DNA of 64,000 bases from Coniella vitis. Its lineage: Eukaryota; Ascomycota; Sordariomycetes; Diaporthales; Schizoparmaceae. The notes under the pieces are model-generated. The model saw only the letters and a list, made by a program, of their open reading frames with translations, searched no databases and was not told the DNA's origin. The stretch covers positions 992,001 to 1,056,000 of the forward strand of contig WUJK01000005.1 of the NCBI GenBank assembly GCA_011317545.1, read 5' to 3'. Each line of letters starts with the position of its first letter. Within the stretch, counting starts at the first letter, position 1. Positions 1 to 12,202 of this stretch are shown in pieces. Position numbers and translations under genes: made by a program.

Positions 1-413
1 TCGATCACTGCCTACGCGACTGCTCCAAGTTAAGACTGCTGAATCAGGCACTATACGGCTCGTCTCAACGGAAGGACAAACGCACTTCGAGTATGTAACT
101 TTGAGCCACAGATGGGGCTCGGAGCCATCCTTCGAGCCTCCTAAACTGTCGGGACTCAATGGGGCTATTCGGCCGGGGTGGCTATGTGTAGCTCAGCTTG
201 AAGCCGGTATTCCAATCCATACGCTCCCAAAGCTATTCCAAGAGGCCATAGACATTGCCAAACAAGGTGGTGTGATACATCTATGGATCGACAGCCTCTG
301 CATTCTCCAGGATAAGAACGGAGACGAGAACCTAGACTGGCAGAAAGAGTCTGCCAAGATGGGTGATATATATGCTGGCGCGATCTTGTAAGTCGGCGAG
401 GATGCTATCGATG

Positions 414-448
<35 letters not shown>

Positions 449-1904
449 GAGAAAAAAAGAAAACAGTCACCCGTCACATACTCTTGATATAAACATATCA
501 GATCAAGCACGGAATGTGGATTCACCATGGAAACTGGTCTTTAGGCATTGGACTAATCTGCATAATTGCAGTAATATCGTAGCAGCGCAAACGGACCATT
601 CGAATCAAAGTCTATTTCCAGCAAATTATGACCTACAAGTATTCGTGGTGCCCGATAGAAATACCAATGCGAATACAGCAAGACGTCAGACTGCGTCAGG
701 TAGCTCCGGCTACATAGCAATGACTTTGGAAATTGAAGATCAGTTTCAAAGCCAAATCACCGACTCACCACTCTTGCACCGTGGCTGGGTATTCCAAGAA
801 GTTTTTCTGAGCGCTGCCAATCTCTTCTGCACCAGTACGCAGATGTGGTGGTCCTGCGCACACGCTACCTGCTCTGAAACTTTCCCACGCGGCTTCCCTT
901 CTGTTACACCGCCTCAGTTCGAAGTGTCGCCCTTCGAGGATGTGCTACGTGCGCGAAAGCGGCATATGATGTCGGCGAAGCAGTCAACGTCTGGAGAGTC
1001 AAGCCCGGCCATCCTCTGGAGCCAAATTCTCGCAATGTACACCCAAACATTGGTGACAATTGCCGAGGACCGTTTGGTAGCTATTCTGGGCATGTCTAGG
1101 CTTTTTCAAAGCCTGTGGTGTCCGCAATTAGATGAAGCAACCTACCATTCTGGGCTCTGGTCGATTGATGTCCTTTGGCAAATCGGCTGGTCTAGGTGGG
1201 CACACGCACCGCTCCATCGATTCCGTTCAGCATTCTTCTTACCATCCTGGTCTCCGCTGAGCGTGGTTACAAGCACGGGCGCTTTCATGCATAGAGGTTC
1301 ATCGAAATATGCTTTCCCATAACTACTGCCGAACGAGTTTGTAGCATGGGACACAAGTCGATTAGATGTTTTCGGTCGCGCTGAAGCAAGACGAGATTGC
1401 ATCCTCCACCTTCGAGGGATATTGGCTAACACGGAAGCGACGTGGCTCTCAGCGGACAAATATGATCCAAGACATACCATGAACACGGTACATGCCATGT
1501 TTGGAGGATCATCCGGTCTTTTTATTAATTGGGACACAGCCGAAGACTACAAGTTTGCAACTAGCACTGCGGCTGCTTCCTTCCACAAGATACTATGGCT
1601 TTCGCTAAATCCTACATCACTTGTTCTGGAAGGGCTTCTGCTCAGGCAAGTCGCTGATGCAGAAGCGAAGTCTGGTGCATTCCAGCAATTATGGGTCCGT
1701 TGTGCGGGCATTCAATGTTTTCCGGTATTCAAAGCTAGTGTCGACGCAGAGGTCCAGAACGTGATTCAAGGCCTTGAAGAACTTTGCCCGCTCACAAAAT
1801 ACGGTCTTCGCTTGGTACATCGAACGGGACCCTCTCAAGAGATGGATCGCATCTGGGAATCAAACGGGCTCGAGTCAGAGCTGGAGGACATATTCTTGGT
1901 CTAG
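1..1904 (+). CDS. HET-domain (heterokaryon incompatibility) protein, 5' partial
   Basis: The reading frame is open from base 2, so the start lies left of the window. HET-domain hallmarks appear in order: YVTLSHRWG, LPKLFQEAI, WIDSLCILQD, MGDIYAGAI, then NIVAAQTDHSNQSLFP and LLHRGWVFQE. Exon 1 ends at 387 with donor GTAAGT. The acceptor at 570-571 (GCAG, after a GACTAAT branch site) restores the domain exactly, giving a 184-nt intron 388-571 that holds a 33-base T run. The frame then meets a TAA at 1320-1322 and continues in the same frame to TAG at 1902-1904. A 48-nt in-frame intron at 1297-1344 (GTTCAT...GTAG) would remove this stop, otherwise the gene is broken there. HET proteins act in non-self recognition and cell death after hyphal fusion; many genomic copies have unknown partners. 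The domain call is firm, but whether the gene is intact is not. Confidence 0.85.
415..447 (+). repeat. T33 homopolymer in HET-gene intron
   Basis: An uninterrupted run of 33 T lies inside the inferred intron 388-571 of the HET gene. It is upstream of the likely branch site GACTAAT at about 550-556, so it would be spliced out. Confidence 0.9.
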
Positions 1905-2441
1905 ATTAAATGAGGTCGCCTGAAGCTTCTCTGGCAGGCTAGAACCTCATTCAAAGCTGCCGCGAGTTCATGTCACCTGCTGTACTGATGGACAGTCCTA
2001 TAACAATAAGTTGTTTCGATGAGATATTACAAGCCTGGTCACTCACTGCTTCGAGACAGCGAAGAGACACACAAGAAGACAACCAACCAAGCATTGAAGT
2101 GTTCAACATGAAAATCAAAGTAAGATACAAATCTTTCGTTGATTCTGTGGTCAATCATTCTTTCTCATTAGGAGCATCTAGACAGTGTCTTCGTTGCGGA
2201 TGCCTTCATACAAAAGGCCAATAAGCCCCTCATACATGCATATATGGTCATTGAAATGAAGTTCAACCCAGAGTCATACCGCTCAGCCGTTCACACGAAC
2301 ACTGATATTAGAGAATAGAAATCAAAGAAACATGGAATTAGTAATTATAGGAGCATAGCTAATAACAGCCGTCTATGCTCTTTCCAGACATCATCATAAA
2401 ACCCCCAAGTCATTCCGAAACCAAGAATAAGGCTCCTCGGG
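1905..2441. other. intergenic region, HET gene to GPI-protein gene
   Basis: The 537-bp gap separates the convergent 3' ends of the HET gene (plus) and the GPI-protein gene (minus). Short open frames here match nothing I recognise. No repeat or RNA gene is seen. Confidence 0.5.
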
Positions 2442-3156
2442 TCACAGTGCCATACCAGCCGCAAGAGTCACCGCAGCCAACAGCACCGCAATCACATGCG
2501 GGATGTTCACGCTGCCGCCGGCCTGGACATAAGGCGAGGAAGGCTGGCCGGGGACGGCACTCGGTGTGCCGCTGGGCTTGGTGGTGGTGGTGCTGGTGGT
2601 AAAGCTGGTGGCAGCGCTCTGCGCACCGGTTTGCTGCGAGGGAGGCGGTGGGACAATGGTGGCGCTCCCGATCGGGGTGACGAGACGCCCGGTCACGAGG
2701 GTGGTTGTTCCTGGTGGAACTTTGGAGGTGGGCGGCGACTGAACGAGAAGAAGAAGGAGGAGGAGGAGGATGGGGGTGTTAGTGGAAAGGAATGCTAGGG
2801 GGGTCCATAGATGTGTTGTGTCTGCTGGGCAAACTTACGTGGACAACAGTGCAAGGACAATTGCTAATGGTGATGGGCTGGCTTGTCGTGGTCGCCGTGT
2901 AGCACTGGCTGTCGATGGTGACTGTGGTGGGCTCGGGGAAGATGCTGACGAAGCTGTCGACGATGGTGGTGACGACGACGGGCTTCGCGGGCCAGACGCC
3001 AGAGACACCGCCGCCGGCGCCGCCAATGCGAATCACGGACGCCGTCGTCGTCGGGCGGGGAGCGCCGCTGATTGATGGGAGACCCCAGATGTGTATTGAG
3101 CCCTGCGCAGCTACCATGGTGGCGAGGCTGGAGAAGGAGAGAAGTGAGGTCTTCAT
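2442..3156 (-). CDS. small secreted, probably GPI-anchored Ser/Thr-rich protein
   Basis: Two exons, 3156-2839 and 2738-2442, are separated by a 100-nt intron with donor GTAAGT, branch CACTAAC and acceptor TTCAG. Phase is 0 and the product is 204 residues. The N-terminus MKTSLLSFSSLATMVAAQG looks like a signal peptide. A Thr-rich core contains EPTTVTIDSQCYTATTT and ITISNCPCTVV. This recalls the TYT..TLTITDCPCTV motif of fungal cell-wall proteins such as the clock-controlled protein 6 group. A Ser/Thr/Pro linker follows, and the end (VIAVLLAAVTLAAGMAL) is a hydrophobic tail typical of GPI attachment signals. It is likely displayed on the cell wall or plasma membrane. The function is unknown; the family resemblance is from recall. 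Confidence 0.8.
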
Positions 3157-4902
3157 GTTGTTAGGAAGTAAGAAATAGTATGTGACAGTGCCTCGGGGAA
3201 AGAAAAAAAAAAGGAAGTTTATATGAATAAGGTTGCTCGTTGATCTTTTTATATCTTGCAGCTGGAGGTAAAGGTTATACCCAATGTAAGCCTCGGGGGG
3301 AAAGAATGTAATGAGCGAAATGAAGAATTGAATGGGACTTGTTTGGTCTGTCCGTGAGAACCGTGGGTGGTGAGAAGCAGTCGAGAAAGAAGTGATGGTT
3401 AAAGTGGCCAGCTTGGGCGCCTCTTATACATAAAAAATTGCAGATATCCCGGAGGCGACATTAAAGATATCAGACTCAACGCAGCCTTAGGAGAGACCAT
3501 TATCGCCGTCGGAATTCATTCGAGACATTGATTACGGGTGGGGTCCATTCTTCTGGAAACGCAAGTATGATGATGGCCCGCAGGCTGAGGAATGACTATG
3601 TGCGCGTCGAGCTTCTCGAATCCATTCCATCGCGGGCTCTCCACGAAGAATATCCGTGCTGGATCGATTTTAAGGAGCACCACCCTTCCTTAATCACGAT
3701 GGAAATTCTGGAATGCTTAGATGGAGCCCAAAGGTTTATCTCTTTACTGGCCATGGCCATTAACTCAACTCGGGAATGACAATTACCAAATAAAACCATG
3801 CTGGTGTTTCGGGTTAGCATTTGTTTCCCGCAGCACCAGTTTAAGTGCTTTTGCTACTCGAGACATCCCTTAATGATGCGTTCTGCAACACCGTGAAACA
3901 TGGAAGGGCTCTTTTACTTAGGTCCGGTGGTGCCAACATATGGAGTCTTCTCGACGAGCAATCGTGCGATCCACGTCTGTGCAAGTTTTCAGGTCCTAAG
4001 TGCTGGTGCAAATGTCCAAGACCGGGTCACAATGGCCTTGAGCCCTGAAATATAGAAGTTCCAAAGTCACAGACCGTCAGAAGGTTTGACAAGGTGATTC
4101 TATCATGGTAAAAGCTTGTAATTTGAACACACGAGTATTGAAGATTATTGATGTAACGGATCGAAGTATTCACTTTGACAGTGATGAGGTTTTGCTAGAT
4201 TTTTTCTTGATATGTGATGCTCACAGGCGAGGGATTAGTCTTGACACCGAGAAAGATGAATAATGTGGACCTTGTTCGCAACTTTGGATCCTATAAATAT
4301 AGTAGTGTAGGGCTGGGCCGTTGTCGGGAAGTTGACAGAGGCATGATAAGCATTAAGTTGATGCCTTGATCATCTGTCTTGTTCAGCCGGACTGGATAGT
4401 GTGTTCGAGTCACCAGACTATTGTTACTCTATTAGTTTTGTTTGTTTACTGAGCTGTTGATGGATGATACGACATCCTGAATTTGACAGAGATGCTGAGA
4501 ATAAGTTCATGCTACTGTCTTTCTCATCATCCTAAATGAACTGTTCTTTTAATTATTTATAAAGACAACGACCAGTAGATCTGTCTATACAGCCCAATTT
4601 CACAAGACCATCACTTAGTGAGTGGACTCGTTGCCCGCTTCAAGTCAATCCAGGTTTGGAGGAACCACAGATGAAAGCGCAATCAGCCTGGGAGATTTAT
4701 ACAACAAGTTGAAGATTAGTGAAGATAACCTTGTATAAAATTTACAGTATATAAGTCGGACCCCATCGTACAGTGCACTGCGGCTTATTATTCCCTCACG
4801 CCAAGAGCTTTGTGCACAAAACTTCAAGACTGTCGAGGGCAAAGCCTTCTAGAAGTATGCAAATACAACAGAAGGAAGGTAAAGCCCCACTGATGATCAT
4901 GC
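3157..4902. other. intergenic region upstream of the GPI-protein gene
   Basis: The roughly 1.75 kb holds the promoter of the minus-strand GPI-protein gene at its left end and otherwise AT-richer sequence. Short open frames (for example 3528-3779) show no recognisable family. No RNA gene or mobile element is seen. Confidence 0.5.
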
Positions 4903-5292
4903 CTAAACCGTCCATGTATCAATAGCTGACATGGACCGCCACTGCCGACTGCCAGTAGTGCTTGGGCTGATAGCCGGGGGTCGACTGCTGCTGGATGCGA
5001 TTCGAGGAAACGTCTTGCGGAGCAGATTGGCGCTGTCACTGCTGTGCGAGCGACCGTGGAACGGGCGTTGGCCAAACCAAGCAGAATGTGGTTGCGCTTC
5101 TAGATCTCTCTATCCTCGTGGGGGGTGAATTTTGGTCAGCTACCGAATCGGTAACGTCATGTTCAGGGATATTTGGGGTCATCGATACTTACGCCTTGTG
5201 TGCCTCGTATTGTGAGCTTGGATGATGCCAATGACGGCCAGGAGCGAACCCACAACTCCAAACACTATGGTGCAGATGATATCCGGTGTCAT
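4903..5292 (-). CDS. small single-pass membrane protein, 98 residues, two exons
   Basis: The start at 5292 gives MTPDIICTIVFGVVGSLLAV followed by IGIIQAH, a clean N-terminal membrane segment (about residues 5-26). Exon 1 (5292-5193) ends at donor GTAAGT with phase 1. An acceptor CTAG at 5101-5100 gives a 93-nt intron with a CTGAC branch-like site. Exon 2 (5099-4903) stays open for 65 codons to TAG. The tail is basic and Ser/Pro-rich (FHGRSHSSDSANLLRKTFPR). The exon frames agree, which supports a real gene, but exon 2 is not a domain I recognise. A nearby alternative acceptor (5106-5105, GAGAG|AT) keeps the same frame and adds two residues. Short fungal proteins beginning MTPDII-type TM segments are common and uncharacterised (recall). 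Function unknown. Confidence 0.55.
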
Positions 5293-7307
5293 TTGTGGCT
5301 GGTGCAATTGGCGTCTGATTCGCTGTGGTGTTGCTGCAAACAACCGCTACTATTCGGCAGTAGGCTGACGCATAATCATAATTCAGTCACCGTACGCACG
5401 AATGAGACGGTCAAGTCGAGGGTCGCCCTCCAAAGGTGTGTGCTCCAGAAAACACCATGGGTTTCCCAAGAATGAATGAAACATACAGGAGATTGTTTGC
5501 TGAAGGGAGCCGGCAGTAGCGATGGTGTGTCGGCTTCACCACACAATTTCCAGTTTAATAAAGCGAGAACGATATAGTTGATATAAAAGAAGTGTTTGTT
5601 GGTGTGCATGCGTGTAAGTTGGAGATGGAATGGGGCACCCGGAGATACGGTGCGCAAGAGTTTCGATCCGAATGAGGAAGAGCTATAAGGGTATTGTACC
5701 GCAGATATATAAAGGACGGCCCATTCAATAGAGGAGGCTGAATGAGCTCTTGCACATCAAACTGTCTATAATATATAAAGACCAAGAATTGTCACCAGTC
5801 GCTCCCCAAACTAGATCCCTCGCCCAAAACTACATATACTTCCTACATATGCCCCCCCAAAAAAGGCCTACGAAGGCTACGGGTGGGTCAGCAAGACTAA
5901 GTCGTAAACCAATGAAACGAGAAGCAGGATTCAGCAATAAACCAATCAGCTGAGGCCATGTAGTAGGCGTTTCTTATTCTTCCCTGTATACTATGTACTG
6001 CCGCCCCAGACACCCAAGCTGCGCCCCCATCAGCGTCCACCCCACCTCCCACCGCAACCTCATGGTCAACAACACCCTGCTTTCTAATCCTCACCCTCGG
6101 TGTATATTCTCACCCCCTCCCCAAACAACCACTTCATAACTACTGATATAGTGCAGATCCAACGCTATCTTTTCCCCCCTTTACCTCTCCATATCCCTTC
6201 ATCAGTCTTCTTCTCTTCCTCTTCCTATAAAAACAATCCCGTCTTCTCAGCGAATCCGCCCCCTCCTCCGAAAAAGAAAAAACAATCAAACGGATATACT
6301 GATTACACCATGCCTCGCTTACCTCAACCTCCTTCACCAGACATCCTCACATCAAACAACAGATATATGCAAATCCCTCGAGATCCCCTATATATTCAAG
6401 ATCTTCTCCCTCCCCCTTCCTTTCTCTACCCACCCGACATACTCATCGTCATCACTGTACACAAAACAAATCCCTTCTTCTTTTCCTGCATACCTACCTG
6501 ATAATCCTATCACAGACATCATCGGTAAACAAAATAAAGAAACAAGTATGCAAAAAAAAAAAAAAAAAAAAAAAAAAGGATTTCCGATCAAGTAACAAAT
6601 ACTCGCAGGTTTCTTTCCTCATTCATTCCACTCCTCTTTCATCGAATTTCTGCCTAACTATATACATACAGACATCCATATATAAATATATACTGCCCTT
6701 TCTTGTGAATGGCCCATTGCATATTTTGTAGTACCTAAATTTCTTAATTTCATTCTTTTCTTTTTTGCTTCACCTTCTCTTTTTGTCAAGTTGTATTCAT
6801 GCATGCAATGCTCGTTGGTCTTGGTTGTGTTGTGTACGTATGAAAACGAAGAAAAAAAAAAAAAAGAAAAGATACACATTGGATAGTATAGTAGAAAAAT
6901 GTGACTTGAATTCCCTCTCCTTAATTTCAATTTCTTTCCCAACGCCTCGCCAGTGATGATAGAAAAAAAACTCAGAAACAAGAACATGAAAGAAGAGGCA
7001 CAAGAAGAATAATCAAGGAATTCCCACCTCTTGCCAAATGCCATGCCCAGTTTGATGCAAACGCTTTGAACAAAACAACAAGAAACCAAGAGGACACGTA
7101 ATAAAATCAAGAACAAGAAACATGACAATGACCCAAAAAGGGAAAACACTTGGAAAGAAAAGGGGAAAAGCAAAGACAACAGGCCGAAAGAAGTCAATCT
7201 GTCCAGATCTACCTCTTCAAGCATCAAGTGTTTGCCCAACAAGTTCGGACACAAGGAAAGTGAGGTTCCACGTAGAGTGGAAAAGTCCTTTGAAGCAACC
7301 ATTGCTT
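5293..7307. other. intergenic region between the small membrane-protein gene and VAC7
   Basis: This 2-kb stretch holds the upstream region of the small membrane-protein gene and the 3' side of VAC7. The part from 6000 to 7200 is pyrimidine/purine biased with an A26 run at 6552-6577 and a copy of TACTATGTA at 5989-5997. The open frame on the minus strand at 7329-6658 is low-complexity Phe/Leu/Ser and looks non-coding. Confidence 0.5.
6552..6577 (+). repeat. A26 homopolymer
   Basis: An uninterrupted run of 26 A lies in non-coding DNA downstream of VAC7. Confidence 0.9.
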
Positions 7308-10251
7308 CTACTCCTCCTCTTTGACCCACAATGGGTCCATACTATCTCCTCCCTCTGCCAGTTGATCTTCCTCTCTGCCTTTCTTGGGCTCCTTGATGGG
7401 CTCGGTCGTGTTGGGCTTTAGGCTGGGATTGTCGGCTGAATTCGGCTTGACGGTCGTTCTGCCCGATATCGCCACGCTTCGGACGCGCTGGCTGAGCGGT
7501 AACGAATACTTGAGAACGCCCTTGATGACCAAGTCAAATTCATCCTGCAGAATTCGCTCCCAGCGATCTGTGCCGCCCATCGTACCGTTGCCTGGCTTCA
7601 GAAGCCTGACTTCGCCCGTGGATGCCGACACGCCTTGATTAAAGAAGGAGCCCTCAAAGGACAAGGAGCTGTCAAGGTGACCGATCGAACCAAGTCGCAT
7701 ATTTGGTGCCGTGTCATCCACAGGTTCCTCTGGTGGTCCATCGCCACCGCCCCACGTCCCGTCAGGATTCTGCCCGTCCTTTCTGCCAAAGTGAAGCCAC
7801 TTGGAGCTGGCTCCGGCATGTGGCGACTTGGCAAACACCTCGATATCGGCCTGGTCCACCACTACCACTACCACGTTCGGGTTGTGTGCTTGGACTGAGA
7901 GATCAAACATGAGCTCTGACTCGCTGGTAATGACCATGTTGATACTCTTGAGCTCCACGTCAGTCAGAGGCTGCGAAGTCGCGAACATGAAACCAATGGC
8001 TCCCGACACCACAAGCAGTAGCATGATGGTAAGAACCAGACAGCTGGCGAATCGGTTCAGCATTGAAGGAGTTCGTCGGTAACTCTGACTCTCGAGCGTC
8101 CGGATGGATACTGGCTGGCGACGGTTTCTGTTGGCTCTCGCAGACCGAACAGAGCCATTGTGCAGCAGGGGCGTCCTCTCGTCATCTGCACCCGTAGTGT
8201 CGTCCAGATCGTAGCTGGCAGAGTGCACACCTCGCTTTGAAGCTGCGCTCATTCTTCCAGCATTGAGGAAGCGTGGACTGGGTGGGTTACTTGACTGACG
8301 CAAGCCATGGTTGGTTGAGAACTTGGACCGGGGCGCCGATGTAATGTTTGCATGGAAGGGCGCGTCATTGTCGAAGAGTGAAGTATGTCCGTTAGCGCCA
8401 TTGCGACCGAAGCGACCGTAATGGTGGTGATGTACACGGCTAGTCGATCCTCGGCCCGAGCCTGGGTTTGTTCGGATCGAACCCTTGCCCTCTTCATCCG
8501 CCATGGGGCTTTCATTTCCACTGCTGTTGAAGGCATTCACAAACTTCATGTTCCTCTTCATGGCACTGGGCCCGCCATTATCCATCAAATTACTGAGAGA
8601 GCGCAGACCGGGTCTGTCAATCTGGCTCACCATCGAAGTGGCACTCGGAGTTCTGGAGTGATATCTCCTTGGCCGGTCGCTAACGTCCGGGGGGTTCGAA
8701 TCATAGACAAAAGTCTCCTCTGAATCTGAGCTGTCGACTTCATCAACAGCACTGGCGATTTTTGCTTCGAAGATGTCTGCTTTGGATGAAGCTACACGAG
8801 GGTTTTGTCAGTAAAGGTAACACGGCACTTTGGCTCATGGTCGTCTGTAGATCTGGAGTAAGATAATTGCCGCAGACTCGCACGCTTTATCCTAGGTTTG
8901 TGTTTTCTGGAGCACCCAAACCTTGATTGGCGGTGAAATCAGTGCATCCGTAGCCCAAGAGACGGGTCACATGGACTCTCAAGTTCAACGGTCCCAGTTT
9001 GGGCCCGTGAGCTGAAGCAGATGAAAGATAAAAATGCTTACCAGTACCAGATCCAACTGGAGGTTTTCTGCTCGTCTTCTTCTTTTCCTTTCTAGGCCTA
9101 ATGGTCTCCGAGCTAGGCTTGGTTCGCAAGGTTCCACCTCCACCCTCCTTCATGCCCGTAGGGGCCAATGACACCTGTGGGACAGAAACCACTGTTTCCG
9201 TCTCGACCGTCATATGCTGTGTAGATCCTTCTGAGGGTTTCGCCTTTGCAGTAGCATTCGTCCTTACCGACGCGCTGGACTGTCGTGAACTCAAGGGTGG
9301 CGGTACGCTAGTGGCCGCTTGTCGCCTTTCGCCCTTGATGCTCCCGCTGTCACTACCACTGTCATTGTTGAGATTGGACATGCGGTTTCGAGATTTCCAA
9401 GATTTTCGACGCGAGAATTCAAGAAGGTCTATTTGGGAACCCGTCTCAGACATGGCGCTGTCATCCATCTTTTCAAGCATGCTGCTTTCTGTATGTTGTG
9501 GAGATGGCAAGGGGCTGGCCTCTTGGACTGTTTCCAGGGCAGAGGGGGTACTGGAACCGGCTATGGAACCTCGGGTAGGTGTCTTGCTGGTGGGCGTAGG
9601 CTGCAAGTGTGCCTCGTCGCCGTCGGTATCGCTCTGGCTGGACTCGAGTTGCGGGTGCTGGGGGATCTGAGGCGAGGAGCGCTGGACCTGGATGGAGGGG
9701 AGCTGCTGGTCTTGCTCGACCCGGCGATGCGGTGGGTGGTTTGGCCGAGCCGACACGGGCGGGGGAGAGCGTAGGCGGGGAGAGACGGGCCAGCGGTGGG
9801 ATTCCCTGAGGTGTTCAGCCGTGACGGGCGACTTTTGAGGTCCTGAACCGCGAGCGGTCGAGTCGGTGGCGACAGGACCTGGCTTTGGGGTTCTGTGGGC
9901 GGTAGATATCTTGCCAGAAGAGGAGGAAGTTGGAGCCGAATACTTTGGCGTTCGCGAGGGGTTCGTGGCCTGTGCTCCATTTTTTCGAGATCTGGCGGCG
10001 GCGGCGGCGGCGGCGGCCGGGGTCGATGCAGGCTTTGTGGAGCCCGACTGCAGTAGCGACCTGTTTGGTGAAGGTTCTCGCGAGCTCAAAGGTGAGGAAC
10101 GTGTTCTGGAGGTGTGCGCTGGGCGCTGACTGCTGGACTCGGCCCTTATTGTGGAGGCGCTGGACGATGATTCGCGGTTATGGCGGATTGCCGGTGGTGC
10201 GTTGGCGGTGGGATCAGAGCTACCAGGCGCACTGTCTGCTGTCGTGTCCAT
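7308..10251 (-). CDS. VAC7: Vac7-like vacuolar segregation protein (PtdIns(3,5)P2 regulator)
   Basis: Two exons, 10251-9042 and 8791-7308, are joined across a 250-nt intron (GTAAGC...GTGTAG, phase 1) and encode 897 residues. The N-terminal half is long, disordered and Ser/Pro/Arg-rich with an Ala run. Exon 2 opens into a conserved acidic motif, DSSDSEETFVYDSNPPD, then RRYHSRTPSATS, which I associate with fungal Vac7. A single membrane segment lies near residues 650-674 (CLVLTIMLLLVVSGAIGFMF), followed by a lumenal domain with SINMVITSESELMFDLSVQA. Yeast Vac7 sits in the vacuole membrane and with Vac14/Fig4 promotes PtdIns(3,5)P2 synthesis by Fab1, controlling vacuole size and inheritance. The length fits filamentous-fungal homologues. 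No missing part is evident. Confidence 0.85.
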
Positions 10252-12180
10252 CTTTTTGTTCCCTGAATTTATGCAAAGTTTTTGCTTTGTTGATTTCCTT
10301 CAAGGTTTCCCCTCTTTCCTTTTTCTTGTTTTCAAACAGAAGTGAGGGAAACAGAAGAGGAAAAAGAGAGAAAGGAAAGAAAAAAAAAAAGAACGGCGGG
10401 GGCTACTCTGGTGGCAGCATTCGAGGAGAGCAAGAAAAGCTCGTTCGGACGACGGGCGAGGAATGTAAAAAGCTGGCCAGGCCGTTTGGAAGGAGAAGAC
10501 TTTCAGCAGGCTGGAATTTGGACGACGGTGAAGTGTCGCAGCGGCGCGTTCATGGTCGTCGAGCCAGATCCGAAGCGAGATAGAGTGCTTGTATCGTGCC
10601 AGCAGTGCGCTGAGAGGTGCGTGGTGGCCAGGCTGGCTTGCGTCGCTTGCGCCGTCAACCCCGTCTGGATACGTCGAGTCGCTGCAGCAGAGTGCAGAAA
10701 TCGGCTGGTCGTGTGGGCCGGGCGGATCGAGTCAAGCAGCAAACAGGCCGTTACAGACGGACCAAGATGGCGCTGGGGTCAAGACCACTGTATGCAGCAG
10801 ATGTGTGCAGGCGTAGCTCTTCGTACACGCTGGGTTCGGTTGAGAAGAGGTCGTTGTTGGGTTTGGCGGTTGGATTGGTGTTGAAGCAAAAGGGCAGCCA
10901 AGGGCGTCGGCAGTGGTGGGTTGGTAGTTGGAAAAGCAGGCCGTGTTCGTGGACGACGGTGACGGCACTAATTGTACTATGTAGTGGGTGCTCGGGTAGT
11001 GAGGTCACTTCTTCTCTCTTCGCTCCAACTGGCAGTGAGCCTAGCTGCCTACTGCCTAGGTAGGGCTGCCGCGGTCTAAACCTAGCAGGGTTGGGGGTTG
11101 TGGGCTGGCCGCTGGGGGGGGGGGGGGAAGGAGCGTTGAGGGGGTTTGCAGCGGGTGCCGATCTGGTCTGCACTGGGGGGTGCGCAGGTGACGGGAATGC
11201 AAGGCGAGGGCCGGGCGGGCGTGGGCGTGGGCTTGGGCGTGGGGTGCGTTGTTGTTCTTGTTGGTGTTGGTGTTGTCGTCGTCGTTGCCGCCGCCGTGTG
11301 ATCGGAATGGGTGGTGAGTTGTAGAGCAGTCTTTGTGTGAGAGAAGAGGGAGAGAAGGACAAGGAGAAAGGATCGATGCGTGTGTGTGCAAGCGCGAGTG
11401 TGTGGTGGTGAGAAAAGAGAGAGCGAGAAAAACAAGAACCGACACAGCACACTCACACAGCGTACCATGTACACGCACACAGAAAGGAAAGAGAGTCTGC
11501 GCCGTGTCCAGAACGAGCAATGTCAGGCGGGCCTGTGTCTGTGTTTTCGGGGGACACCACAAAGAATGACGGGCAGGATGCACAGTAAAGTACCGCTACT
11601 ACATGGTAGAACCGCTGTGAGTACTTACTATGTAACTCTGTACACAGTACTTGGTACCTTCTATGTAAAGATGATGTCGATGGCTCCTGCTTATTTTTTG
11701 CAAAGGTCTAGACGGGGACACATTGGCGCAGGGATGATCCGTGCTGATGTATCCGGCAGGCTGTCCCGGGCTAAACGGACAGCGGGTGGACCTGCGATCA
11801 GGGGTGTTAGTCTGGGTTGTTTTGGGTGTCTGCCGCCCAACAGCAGCCCTGGAGCTGGACGTAAAAACAAAAAAGAACAAAGACTTGCAACAGCTCTTGA
11901 TGTATCATGATGGCGATGCTATGCTTGTGTGGATGCTGTTTTATTTGACTTTTGTTTTCTGGGTACTGTTGGTGTCCGTCCAGAACATGCCATCAGCATT
12001 GCGACAGCCCAAGCCAGGCTCGCTCCCAATAACGGCGGGGTGTAGCGGTCAAAGGTCCGGTGACTTATTTGAGGTAAACACCACCTAGGTTACTTTGAAG
12101 TAGACTAGTACTTTCGGCACTATGTACCGCAGTAGAACTCCGCAAGGGCACCCCGGTCCTTGCAGTCGGGTACGTACCTT

Positions 12181-12202
12181 GCCATGCCATGCCATGCCAT
12201 GC
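12181..12202 (+). repeat. CCATG pentanucleotide microsatellite (4 units)
   Basis: Four tandem copies of GCCAT/CCATG occur in non-coding DNA. A similar four-unit GCGTG repeat is at 32681-32700. Confidence 0.85.

Noticed and set aside
6658..7329. 223-codon open frame on the minus strand after VAC7
   Set aside because: It is Phe/Leu/Ser low complexity from pyrimidine-rich DNA, overlaps the VAC7 stop region and resembles no family.
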